From a virus, in the IMG/VR virus record IMGVR_UViG_3300024520_000028, positions 1 through 37,661 of that record: a DNA stretch of 37,661 nt. The stretch is one strand, 5' to 3'. The position numbers were made by a program, and so were the translations under genes. Of this stretch, positions 30,129 through 35,835 are shown in pieces (the first letter of the stretch is position 1; each line of letters begins with the position of its first letter). Under the pieces are notes generated by a model. It was not told the DNA's origin, did no database searches, and was given only the letters and a program-made list of their open reading frames with translations.

Positions 30129-30338
30129 TTAAGAGCCAGAGCCATAGCCATAGCCAGAGCCAGAGCCAGAGCCATAGCCAGAGCCATCGCCATAGCCAGA
30201 GCCATCGCCATAGCCAGAGCCATCGCCAGAGCCAGAGCCATAGCCATAGCCAGAGCCAGAGCCATAGCCAGAGCCATAGCCATAGCCAGAGCCATAGCCA
30301 TAGCCAGAGCCAGAGCCATTATTTTTTATTTTTTCCAT
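30129..30338 (-). CDS. Gly-Ser-Tyr-Asp dipeptide-repeat protein, 69 aa
   Basis: After MEKIKNN the whole product is 31 G-x dipeptides with x = Ser, Tyr or Asp (GSGYGYG type). ATG 30338 has GAGGAGG seven bases upstream, so translation is expected. It overlaps the preceding gene by 13 nt. Tyr/Gly/Ser-rich low-complexity chains can be sticky or phase-separating, but no function is visible. Similar short repeats follow DUF6948-like genes in some phages (from memory, not verified). Confidence 0.65.
   Translation of the reverse strand: MEKIKNNGSGSGYGYGSGYGYGSGYGSGSGYGYGSGSGDGSGYGDGSGYGDGSGYGSGSGSGYGYGSGS
30132..30317. repeat. Tandem hexamer array, 31 units
   Basis: Units of GGC plus TCT, TAT or GAT (minus strand). 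No stop arises in any frame of the repeat on this strand; frame 2 would read Ala-Leu/Ala-Met. Unit count is likely to vary by slippage. Confidence 0.9.
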
Positions 30339-30682
30339 ATAGCTACCTCCTCAAAAGATTTTTGAGCTTTAAGCGTACAGGGGATTACCTCGACGACATC
30401 CGTAAGTATTCTTTTTTCAACTTCAACCGTAAATTTGCAATTTTCTGGTTTGTTTGTACCATCAACGGCAAGCTGGCTTAACGCACAAGCTCCATCCCAA
30501 TACCAAATACCTCTTGAATTTAAAATAACAGCCTCTTGTCCTTTTAGATATTCAAGATAGCCAGCAAAAACACCAGCTCTATCTGTTCTTACAATTGCAT
30601 AATTTAATCCATCTGATTGTTTAGCTTTTTCATAGTCGTTTTTTTTCACATACTCGATTCCATCAATTGTGACTGTTTTCAT
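30326..30682 (-). CDS. DUF6948-like phage protein, 118 aa
   Basis: The family pattern is visible: YAIVRTDRAGVFAGYLEYL (29-47), GQEAVILNSRGIWYWDGACA (49-68), LSQLAVDGTNKPENCKF (69-85), then a basic end with a Trp-Lys-Lys tail. AGGAG lies before ATG 30682 and the leader is the 58-bp repeat. Role unknown; common in phage genomes. It overlaps the Gly-Ser-Tyr gene. Confidence 0.65.
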   Translation of the reverse strand: MKTVTIDGIEYVKKNDYEKAKQSDGLNYAIVRTDRAGVFAGYLEYLKGQEAVILNSRGIWYWDGACALSQLAVDGTNKPENCKFTVEVEKRILTDVVEVIPCTLKAQKSFEEVAIWKK

Positions 30683-30700
30683 TTTTTCTCCTTTTGTTTG

Positions 30701-30758
30701 TTTAAAGAACTACGCTTGTTTCTTTAACTTCACGGTTTTTGTTTAAAGTTTCTTTAAT
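30701..30758. repeat. 58-bp perfect direct repeat, proximal copy
   Basis: Identical to 30028-30085. Its first 16 bases (minus strand 30758-30743) are the end of the 47-aa gene; the rest is the leader of the DUF6948-like gene. Internally it repeats TTAAAGAAAC. Together the copies bracket a two-gene cassette (30129-30682). Confidence 0.85.
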
Positions 30759-30886
30759 ATCCCATCCAAACTTTCCCCATACTGCACCACTAAATCTATT
30801 TCATTATGCACACAATCAGAAATACTCTCTCTCTCCCCCTGAACTAACGCTTTCACTACTTCCAGTTCTTTTTTTGTAAACTTCAT
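30743..30886 (-). CDS. Small acidic protein, 47 aa
   Basis: ATG 30886 has GGGAG six bases upstream; the in-frame extension to 30970 runs through the 102-aa gene and is rejected. MKFTKKELEVVKALVQGERE and DLVVQYGESLDGILKKL are helical. Its 3' end forms part of the 58-bp repeat. It overlaps the 102-aa gene by 71 nt in another frame, a large overlap. Confidence 0.5.
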   Translation of the reverse strand: MKFTKKELEVVKALVQGERESISDCVHNEIDLVVQYGESLDGILKKL

Positions 30887-31124
30887 TTGATTCTCCCTTG
30901 TTTTTATTGCCAAATTGACAATGCTCACAAACATATCCTGTCTTTTCAAACACTTTAGCTTTTTCCTCAACTTTCTCAGGTATCATCTTTATCGCCCACA
31001 AGCTATAACAACGCTTACAAATCACTCCAATCATTCCCGTGGCAATAGAAGGAAGTACCACATGCAACTTTTCCCCGTGCTCATTTATAAACATTATATT
31101 TAACGTTTTCTTTGGCTCTCTCAT
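30816..31124 (-). CDS. Zinc-ribbon protein, 102 aa
   Basis: VICKRCYSLWAIKMIPEKVE and TGYVCEHCQFGNKNKG give two CxxC pairs about 28 residues apart, a zinc ribbon. The C-terminus is Ser/Gly-rich and overlaps the 47-aa gene. Its ATG is coupled to the 29-aa membrane peptide. Probably nucleic-acid binding; not specific. Confidence 0.6.
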   Translation of the reverse strand: MREPKKTLNIMFINEHGEKLHVVLPSIATGMIGVICKRCYSLWAIKMIPEKVEEKAKVFEKTGYVCEHCQFGNKNKGESNEVYKKRTGSSESVSSGGEREYF

Positions 31125-31210
31125 AACGCACCTTTACAATCTATAATGATGCCTGCGATACTCATCGAAATGAAAACTCCAAATACTAGTATAACTATTA
31201 ATATATTCAT
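31121..31210 (-). CDS. Single-span membrane peptide, 29 aa
   Basis: MNILIVILVFGVFISMSIAG then IIIDCKGAL: one hydrophobic helix. The stop overlaps the next ATG (ATGA) and a GGGTGG lies upstream. Very short, so coding is plausible rather than proven. Confidence 0.4.
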   Translation of the reverse strand: MNILIVILVFGVFISMSIAGIIIDCKGAL

Positions 31211-31226
31211 GACTACCACCCTTTCC

Positions 31227-31595
31227 TTAAATTAAGTCTTTATTACCTACAACTCTATATGGTATGTCTGTATATATGGCCTCAAACAGCTTTTTCCTTA
31301 GCATCCAATCTCTTGTCATTACACCCTTAAACTCATGGACGGATATTGACCCATCTGTATTATGTACCGTAAAGTCGGGTTTGTGATGTCCAATTGTTTT
31401 TCCATTCACTTCAAGAGCATATCGTTTCTCATATTCATATTCCTTTATTGCTTTCCCTTTTTTCATTAAGAGCAATTTATTGCAATATGCAGCCTCACCC
31501 ATAGATGGATGATAATGGTCACTTTCACATCTGGTAGATTTCGCCCCGTACTTATTGTTTGTTTTTCCCCAAGTTCTTTTAGTGAAACGCTTCAT
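31227..31595 (-). CDS. DUF1064-type nuclease (PD-(D/E)xK-like), 122 aa
   Basis: ATG 31595 has GGGAG five bases upstream; an extension to 31631 lacks one. NNKYGAKSTRCESDHYHPSM then GEAAYCNKLLLM is the family start; the catalytic-looking residues are in GHHKPDFTVHN and SVHEFKGVM (Asp...Glu-x-Lys). These proteins act as Holliday-junction or T7-endonuclease-I-like nucleases and often follow annealing proteins. Here it follows the ERF gene by 10 nt, supporting a recombination role. Confidence 0.75.
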   Translation of the reverse strand: MKRFTKRTWGKTNNKYGAKSTRCESDHYHPSMGEAAYCNKLLLMKKGKAIKEYEYEKRYALEVNGKTIGHHKPDFTVHNTDGSISVHEFKGVMTRDWMLRKKLFEAIYTDIPYRVVGNKDLI

Positions 31596-31605
31596 TCGTG
31601 CTCCC

Positions 31606-32322
31606 TTAGTTATTAATATCTGATTCAACATCTATCATCTCTTCCGTATCTCCCCAATCCCTTACATACTGTTCTTTTACCTTCTGAAAAGTGACGTTTA
31701 ATCTCTTCCCTTTTAGCTTATGTACACTATCAACACCAGGAACCATATTGCCGTCCCTACCCTTAAACTCGGTGAACTGCACTAGCGTTTTCTTTGCGGT
31801 GTCCTGATCCTCGTTAGCTATCTTGAGTATCATCTCTCTTAGCTTAGTTCTTCTCTTAGCCTCATCTTCTCCTATAGGATCAGATGCTTGTGTGAACTGG
31901 TCTGATACTTGTGCTGTTTTGGTCACTCTTGGTGCCTGTGAGGCGTTATCTCTCGTATCGGCATCCTTTGTATCATCTATTAAGAAAAGCCCGTTAAGAG
32001 CGTATTTACGAGCGTATGTTGAACTCGATCCAGAACATTGAGCATCATCCATGCCCGTCTTAGTTAAAGCTTCCCTTGCGTAAGCACTTACTTTGACAAA
32101 CTTATCTCCTTCCGTTAATAAAGCAGTTGCCTTAATATAGACTCTGCCCCCAACCTCCACCACTTCATCACTTAATGTCAACAATAACCCCGCGGCAACA
32201 CATAAAGGTTTAACCGCTTCAAGAATATCCTCACACGATCTGTAGTGAAATTTCCCATAGTTGTTATACTGTCCTTTTGGCGCTTTTAGTGTTGCTTGAA
32301 TCTCCATTAGTTTCTTTTGCAT
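31606..32322 (-). CDS. erf: ERF-family single-strand annealing protein, 238 aa
   Basis: The family signature is in LKAPKGQYNNYGKFHYRSCE then DILEAVKPLC (12-41), followed by the GLLLTLSDEV strand, a DAQCSGSSSTYARKYALNGL segment and a hydrophilic C-terminal tail with acidic end (EEMIDVESDINN), which commonly binds partners. It anneals complementary single strands in recombination-dependent replication or genome circularisation. It is paired with the DUF1064-type nuclease downstream. Confidence 0.85.
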   Translation of the reverse strand: MQKKLMEIQATLKAPKGQYNNYGKFHYRSCEDILEAVKPLCVAAGLLLTLSDEVVEVGGRVYIKATALLTEGDKFVKVSAYAREALTKTGMDDAQCSGSSSTYARKYALNGLFLIDDTKDADTRDNASQAPRVTKTAQVSDQFTQASDPIGEDEAKRRTKLREMILKIANEDQDTAKKTLVQFTEFKGRDGNMVPGVDSVHKLKGKRLNVTFQKVKEQYVRDWGDTEEMIDVESDINN

Positions 32323-32325
32323 TTC

Positions 32326-32565
32326 TTACCTCCCTGCTGGTCTTAAAATTGTTTTACAAAGAAAATACTCTTTTCCATATTTCTGTCTAGCTTCAATATC
32401 ACAATCTGGGATCTGTTCTAAATCTTCATTTTCCAGACTACAAAAGTCATTCAAACACATCTTTTCCACAAAGAACAAATTGCTGTCCACCATCTCATCC
32501 CCACACTCTGGACAATACTCTAGCTCACCCTCACAATACAATTCTCCCTGATAAAACCATCCCAT
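32326..32565 (-). CDS. Zinc-ribbon protein, 79 aa
   Basis: LEYCPECGDEMVDSNLFFVE, then MCLNDFCSLENE and CDIE: a four-Cys zinc-binding fold. GGGAGG before ATG 32565. Second gene of the early operon, between the repressor and the ERF gene. Role unknown. Confidence 0.65.
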   Translation of the reverse strand: MGWFYQGELYCEGELEYCPECGDEMVDSNLFFVEKMCLNDFCSLENEDLEQIPDCDIEARQKYGKEYFLCKTILRPAGR

Positions 32566-32578
32566 GACTCACCTCCCG

Positions 32579-32716
32579 TTAATCCATAAATCTATCTACT
32601 ATAATATCTATGGTATCCTTTAATGTCCGTTTATTTGTTTTTGAAATACGCTTTATCTTCTTGTAGGCTTCTTGAGATATTCTAATTGGTTGGGTTTCTT
32701 TCTTTTTCCTCTTCAT
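32579..32716 (-). CDS. Ribbon-helix-helix repressor, first gene of the early operon, 45 aa
   Basis: MKRKKKETQPIRISQEAYKK has the strand (TQPIRIS) and helix 1 of an Arc/MetJ RHH fold, then KIKRISKTNKRTLKDTIDII for helix 1-2, ending in VDRFMD. ATG 32716 has AGGAGG upstream. It sits 33 nt after the predicted start site of the early promoter, which carries dyads, so autorepression is likely. The length matches minimal RHH proteins. Confidence 0.75.
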   Translation of the reverse strand: MKRKKKETQPIRISQEAYKKIKRISKTNKRTLKDTIDIIVDRFMD

Positions 32717-32742
32717 GGTATCCTCCTTTCATTCTACTTTGT

Positions 32743-32780
32743 TCTACTAGTAGAGAGTATACCACAAAGCGCTACTTTGT
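32743..32780. promoter_or_regulatory. Predicted repressor operators
   Basis: A 12-bp perfect palindrome TCTACTAGTAGA (32743-32754) covers the start site; ACAAAG-CGCTA-CTTTGT (32764-32780) lies between the -35 and -10. CTACTTTG occurs at 32734-32741 and 32772-32779, and also at 21275-21282 near the late promoter. Together these look like RHH operators. Confidence 0.6.
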
Positions 32781-32783
32781 CAA
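32756..32783 (-). promoter_or_regulatory. Predicted strong early promoter
   Basis: Minus strand TTGACA (32783-32778), 16 bp, TATACT (32761-32756). The -35 is perfect and the -10 5 of 6. Upstream (32784-32844) is AT-rich. It starts the operon of the RHH, ERF and nuclease genes and would be on as soon as DNA enters the cell. Confidence 0.75.
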
Positions 32784-32844
32784 GTATTATTTATCATTAT
32801 TTTAAGATTTTTTAAGTCATTTAAAATGAAGGGCTTATGAACAC

Positions 32845-32900
32845 AAGGAAGCCGAACCTAGAAACAGGAGAATCAACAACTAGGATTTATCGGCTTCCTT
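32845..32900. terminator. Long hairpin at the end of the late operon
   Basis: AAGGAAGCCGA (32845-32855) pairs with TCGGCTTCCTT (32890-32900) and CCTAG with CTAGG inside. The T-run follows on the plus strand (ATTTTTCTT), not on the minus strand, so it is a proper intrinsic terminator only for plus transcripts. On the minus strand it overlaps the last 20 nt of the last late gene and could still stop or stabilise late mRNA. Confidence 0.5.
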
Positions 32901-33203
32901 ATTTTTCTTAATCTTTTGGTATAGCAATTCTATTGCAAAGTTTAAGATACTACTTGATATGTGTTTAGCGTTGAATCGTTTCTTGAAAGATTTGGTTACA
33001 GATTTTAGCTTGTCGATGCCGGAGGTGTTTTGTCCCCATTGTCCAAGTATTAAGCTTTCTATGTATTCTATTTCATGTTGAGTGAATTGTTTAAGCGCTG
33101 GTTCTATTACATCTTTTAGAAGCATTTCTAATATGGTATTTAACCACTCACATTTCCAACCCTTAAACCAGTAATATAGTTTTGTTACCCATGTTTTTTT
33201 CAT
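32880..33203 (-). CDS. Last late-operon protein, 107 aa
   Basis: MKKTWVTKLYYWFKGWKCEW then a helical body, ending in a basic tail (KKNKEADKS). No motif recognised; Trp-rich start. Coupled to the preceding gene by ATGA. It lies in the probable lysis cluster, but nothing marks it as a lysis enzyme. Confidence 0.6.
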   Translation of the reverse strand: MKKTWVTKLYYWFKGWKCEWLNTILEMLLKDVIEPALKQFTQHEIEYIESLILGQWGQNTSGIDKLKSVTKSFKKRFNAKHISSSILNFAIELLYQKIKKNKEADKS

Positions 33204-33442
33204 TTTTCCCCCTTACTTTGATCTGCTAATAACCTTTCACAATAAGCATCACTAAACGCTTTAATGAAAGGTACCAGCTCTTTTTGGATTATCTCTGATC
33301 TGTTCTGTCTAAATTCTGCGTCTAGCGCTTCATCAGTAATATCAGCAAAATGATAACCCAATCGTTTTGGATTATGTTTCTTAAGTCGTCCAATGATTAT
33401 TCCTGGTACAAAAATTGTGGTTAAAAGATCTGTTATACTCAT
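33200..33442 (-). CDS. Hypothetical protein, 80 aa
   Basis: MSITDLLTTIFVPGIIIGRL, then a basic and helical remainder (LVPFIKAFSDAYCERLLADQ). The N-terminus is hydrophobic and may bind membrane. Coupled on both sides. Confidence 0.55.
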   Translation of the reverse strand: MSITDLLTTIFVPGIIIGRLKKHNPKRLGYHFADITDEALDAEFRQNRSEIIQKELVPFIKAFSDAYCERLLADQSKGEK

Positions 33443-33615
33443 TTTGTTCCATTGGTTAGTTTTTTATGATCCGTTATACTTTGTGCTCCTAGAAATCCTA
33501 TTACAACAGCCCCTACGGTAAGCTGGTAGGTTTTAGCATCATATTTCAACATAATTGATGTTATGCTAATACAGAAAACCGCCCAGCAAGCAAATACGCA
33601 TCTTTTATTTTTCAT
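33439..33615 (-). CDS. Two-span membrane protein, holin candidate, 58 aa
   Basis: MKNKRCVFACWAVFCISITS forms a first span and QLTVGAVVIGFLGAQSITDH a second. The ATG at 33615 overlaps the upstream gene's stop region; a TTG at 33639 is an alternative. Size and two spans suit a class II holin, and it lies in the cluster where lysis genes are expected. Confidence 0.5.
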   Translation of the reverse strand: MKNKRCVFACWAVFCISITSIMLKYDAKTYQLTVGAVVIGFLGAQSITDHKKLTNGTK

Positions 33616-33847
33616 GTATGGTAGCCTTAAATTTATCAATCGTGTACCTTATTTTATCTTTCCTTGAAGGTTTCTCTATAGATTTACCCTTCCTCAGTAT
33701 CCCCAGAACCTTATCAAGTTCAGCAAGAACGCTTTGCTTTAGCTTCTCATTCATTTTAAGGGTGCTGATAACCTTACGATTAACAAACAGTTTGATTTTC
33801 ATTTCTTTAACGTCTTTTATCCAATATTCGACTTTGGCTTTTCCCAT
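33605..33847 (-). CDS. Basic hypothetical protein, 80 aa
   Basis: MGKAKVEYWIKDVKEMKIKL begins a Lys-rich protein with a long charged helix (LKQSVLAELDKVLGILRKGK). No motif. Its ATG is coupled to the stop of the preceding membrane gene (TAATG). Confidence 0.55.
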   Translation of the reverse strand: MGKAKVEYWIKDVKEMKIKLFVNRKVISTLKMNEKLKQSVLAELDKVLGILRKGKSIEKPSRKDKIRYTIDKFKATIHEK

Positions 33848-34170
33848 TAAGTACCCCTGTTATATATCTTTTGCATTAGTTGAAACATTTCTTTAGAGCC
33901 TTGTTTCTGCTCTTTCATTGAGTCTTGAACATAGTTTAGTTTTATGTCAATACCCGTTATATATTTCTCAACATTCACAATACGTTGTTCTTGAGAGTCT
34001 AGTTTTACCTCGTTCTTATCAACTCGACAAGTCTGCAACTTTATATCCTCTCGGCTTTTACCTATATTAGCAAACGCATTAAACATAAACGTCAATATGG
34101 TAATGGCTCCCACTGCTATATATATCCAATTCCTGAGTGTATTACTCTGATCTGTTTTTTCTTTTACCAT
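33847..34170 (-). CDS. Single-span membrane coiled-coil protein, lysis candidate, 107 aa
   Basis: N-terminal charged segment, then one transmembrane helix (NWIYIAVGAITILTFMFNAF), then a coiled coil (VDKNEVKLDSQEQRIVNVEK). The shape resembles XhlA-type holin-associated proteins or i-spanins. Located with a lipoprotein and small membrane genes, so a lysis role is the best guess. Confidence 0.55.
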   Translation of the reverse strand: MVKEKTDQSNTLRNWIYIAVGAITILTFMFNAFANIGKSREDIKLQTCRVDKNEVKLDSQEQRIVNVEKYITGIDIKLNYVQDSMKEQKQGSKEMFQLMQKIYNRGT

Positions 34171-34172
34171 GA

Positions 34173-34259
34173 CTACCTCTCATTGATTATCTTTATGCAC
34201 TTTAGGATTGCAAAAACCAATATTCCTGCAAATATTATTTTTAAAATAGTATGTGTCAT
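34173..34259 (-). CDS. Membrane peptide, 28 aa
   Basis: MTHTILKIIFAGILVFAILK then CIKIINER: one hydrophobic span. ATG 34259 overlaps the lipoprotein stop (ATGA). Could be a small holin component; too short to be sure it is a gene. Confidence 0.4.
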   Translation of the reverse strand: MTHTILKIIFAGILVFAILKCIKIINER

Positions 34260-34471
34260 TTGTTTCTGAGAAGGTTTAAACTTACGATTTCTTTCAATAA
34301 GTCAAATTTGGTATTACCTTCAAAGCTGAAATCTCCCTCTTTAATTTTTACTTCTTGTTGTCCTCTCATCTTAACGTGATAAATCTCTTCGTTGTTCTTA
34401 TATACCCATGTGTGGGTTGAACAGCCTTGTAAGAGAAGGCAACTACTGATTATCAGAACCGCCCTTCTCAA
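34256..34471 (-). CDS. Small lipoprotein (possible outer spanin), 71 aa
   Basis: Signal with lipobox LLQGC (VLIISSCLLLQGC). The best start is TTG 34471 with GGGGG five bases upstream; GTG 34495 is possible. The mature part is short and beta-like, with partial similarity to the lipoprotein at 14772-15014. Beside the coiled-coil membrane protein it could be an o-spanin, though it lacks the usual Pro-rich stretch. It overlaps the 460-aa gene's end. Confidence 0.55.
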   Translation of the reverse strand: MRRAVLIISSCLLLQGCSTHTWVYKNNEEIYHVKMRGQQEVKIKEGDFSFEGNTKFDLLKEIVSLNLLRNK

Positions 34472-35825
34472 AGCCTCCCCCTTCTTCTCCTCCACCTGGC
34501 AAAAGCCTATTAGCTACACCTAACCCTGCGCCAATAGTAGCACCACTAATGATTCTTTTGAAAAGCTGGGCTACATCTTGCGCTCTGTTAAACTTATTCA
34601 AAGCATCAATGGCTTTATTCATAGTTTTGTTGGCATCTCCTCCGGCTTTTTTAATAATGTTTATCGCTGTCCTAGATGTTAAATCGCCTTCTTTGGATAT
34701 TTTCCTGGCTAAAGCTCCTCCCTTAGTCGGTACTTGTAAGGTCGAATCCACTACGGTTTTCCTTAAAAACTGCGTAGCTCTCTTTAGTTCTGTAAAACGT
34801 TCCTCGGCATCTAAGACTAATTTACTTGCCTTTTTGCCAGCAGGTCCACCTATTGATGTTTCAATGGTTTCTCCTATTAGTTTTTTAATGCCTGAAAATG
34901 CCTGATTAATATTTATATCGTCTATTCTTTCAACCGCCCCTTTTGCTTCTTTCCCGAATGCAGCAGGTTTTAGTTGTCCAAGCCATCTTTTAAATTCTCG
35001 TAATTTACCCACATTCAAAGAACCTGCGAAATCATCTATATCACCAAACACTTCGGATGCTTTCTTTTTAATTACTTTAGGTAAGACACTAAACGACTTA
35101 GTAAAAGTATCTCTATTTGCCACCATATTTTTAACAGGTTCAAATGCAGCGTCAACTTTTGGACCTATGATATTTGCAGCTTCATCTGTAGACCTTATGA
35201 CAGCTTGACTTGCTTTTGCTATTCCTTTATCTGAAGCTTTTGACAGTGTGCCAAATGCTCTTTTTGCTTTATTGGCGATGCCAATAGGTACAGCTAAACT
35301 TGTTGCAATCCCAGCTAATTTAGCTGGTGTTTCGGGCAATCCTGCACCTCTAAAAACGTCTTCAAATCTACCTCTCTTTTGAAGTGTCACGCCTTTTAGA
35401 CCTTCAGTTGCAAGTTCACCAAGACTTGGTTTATCTTCTTTTTGAAGTCCTAAAGCAATATTAGAAATCCCAGATTCTATAGCTTGTGTGGGAACACTAG
35501 CTGCTGAAAGTCCAGCTAATGCAATGTCCCCAGCTTGACGTAAAAAGCCTGGCTTTCCTTGTCCTGGCAATGTAGGCTTGAATCGTTCACCCAGTTCTTG
35601 CTGTATTGTCCCACGTTCAGCTATCCTACCAGGAGTTTCCTGCTGTGCTTGTGTTATTCTTTCTGATAAATTAGGTGCTGAAGCTACTTGTTGCCCAGGA
35701 AGAGAAGTTACCCCTGGTGTGGTTTCGGCAAACTGTTCAAAATCTTGTAAATTGTTAGGTTTTGTCCTTTTGGTACTACCGTCAGGACTCTCTAAGAATT
35801 GTGAAAACTTTCTAAAATCTCCCAA
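34443..35825 (-). CDS. Internal virion / DNA-ejection-type protein, 460 aa
   Basis: A long Lys/Ala/Gly-rich helical protein, third in the block of ejection-type genes. Disordered Gln/Pro/Gly N-terminus (QVASAPNLSERITQAQQETP), then amphipathic helices with Ala/Gly (ALAGLSAASVPTQAIESGIS, IGIANKAKRAFGTLSKASDK), a repeat-like KKAS..., and a glycine-rich C-terminus (GAGLGVANRLLPGGGEEGGG). P22 gp16/gp20-like proteins that form a channel during genome entry have this character. Assignment by composition and order. Confidence 0.6.
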   Translation of the reverse strand: MGDFRKFSQFLESPDGSTKRTKPNNLQDFEQFAETTPGVTSLPGQQVASAPNLSERITQAQQETPGRIAERGTIQQELGERFKPTLPGQGKPGFLRQAGDIALAGLSAASVPTQAIESGISNIALGLQKEDKPSLGELATEGLKGVTLQKRGRFEDVFRGAGLPETPAKLAGIATSLAVPIGIANKAKRAFGTLSKASDKGIAKASQAVIRSTDEAANIIGPKVDAAFEPVKNMVANRDTFTKSFSVLPKVIKKKASEVFGDIDDFAGSLNVGKLREFKRWLGQLKPAAFGKEAKGAVERIDDININQAFSGIKKLIGETIETSIGGPAGKKASKLVLDAEERFTELKRATQFLRKTVVDSTLQVPTKGGALARKISKEGDLTSRTAINIIKKAGGDANKTMNKAIDALNKFNRAQDVAQLFKRIISGATIGAGLGVANRLLPGGGEEGGGFEKGGSDNQ

Positions 35826-35835
35826 TTGTCCTCCC

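Noticed and set aside
30119-30319. Ala-Leu/Ala-Met repeat frame (66 aa) as a gene
   Set aside because: It is the hexamer array read out of frame; no ribosome site, while the GSGY frame has a strong one.
30028-30758. CRISPR array or insertion sequence
   Set aside because: Only two copies with genes between them, no spacers of regular length, no transposase and no terminal inverted repeats.
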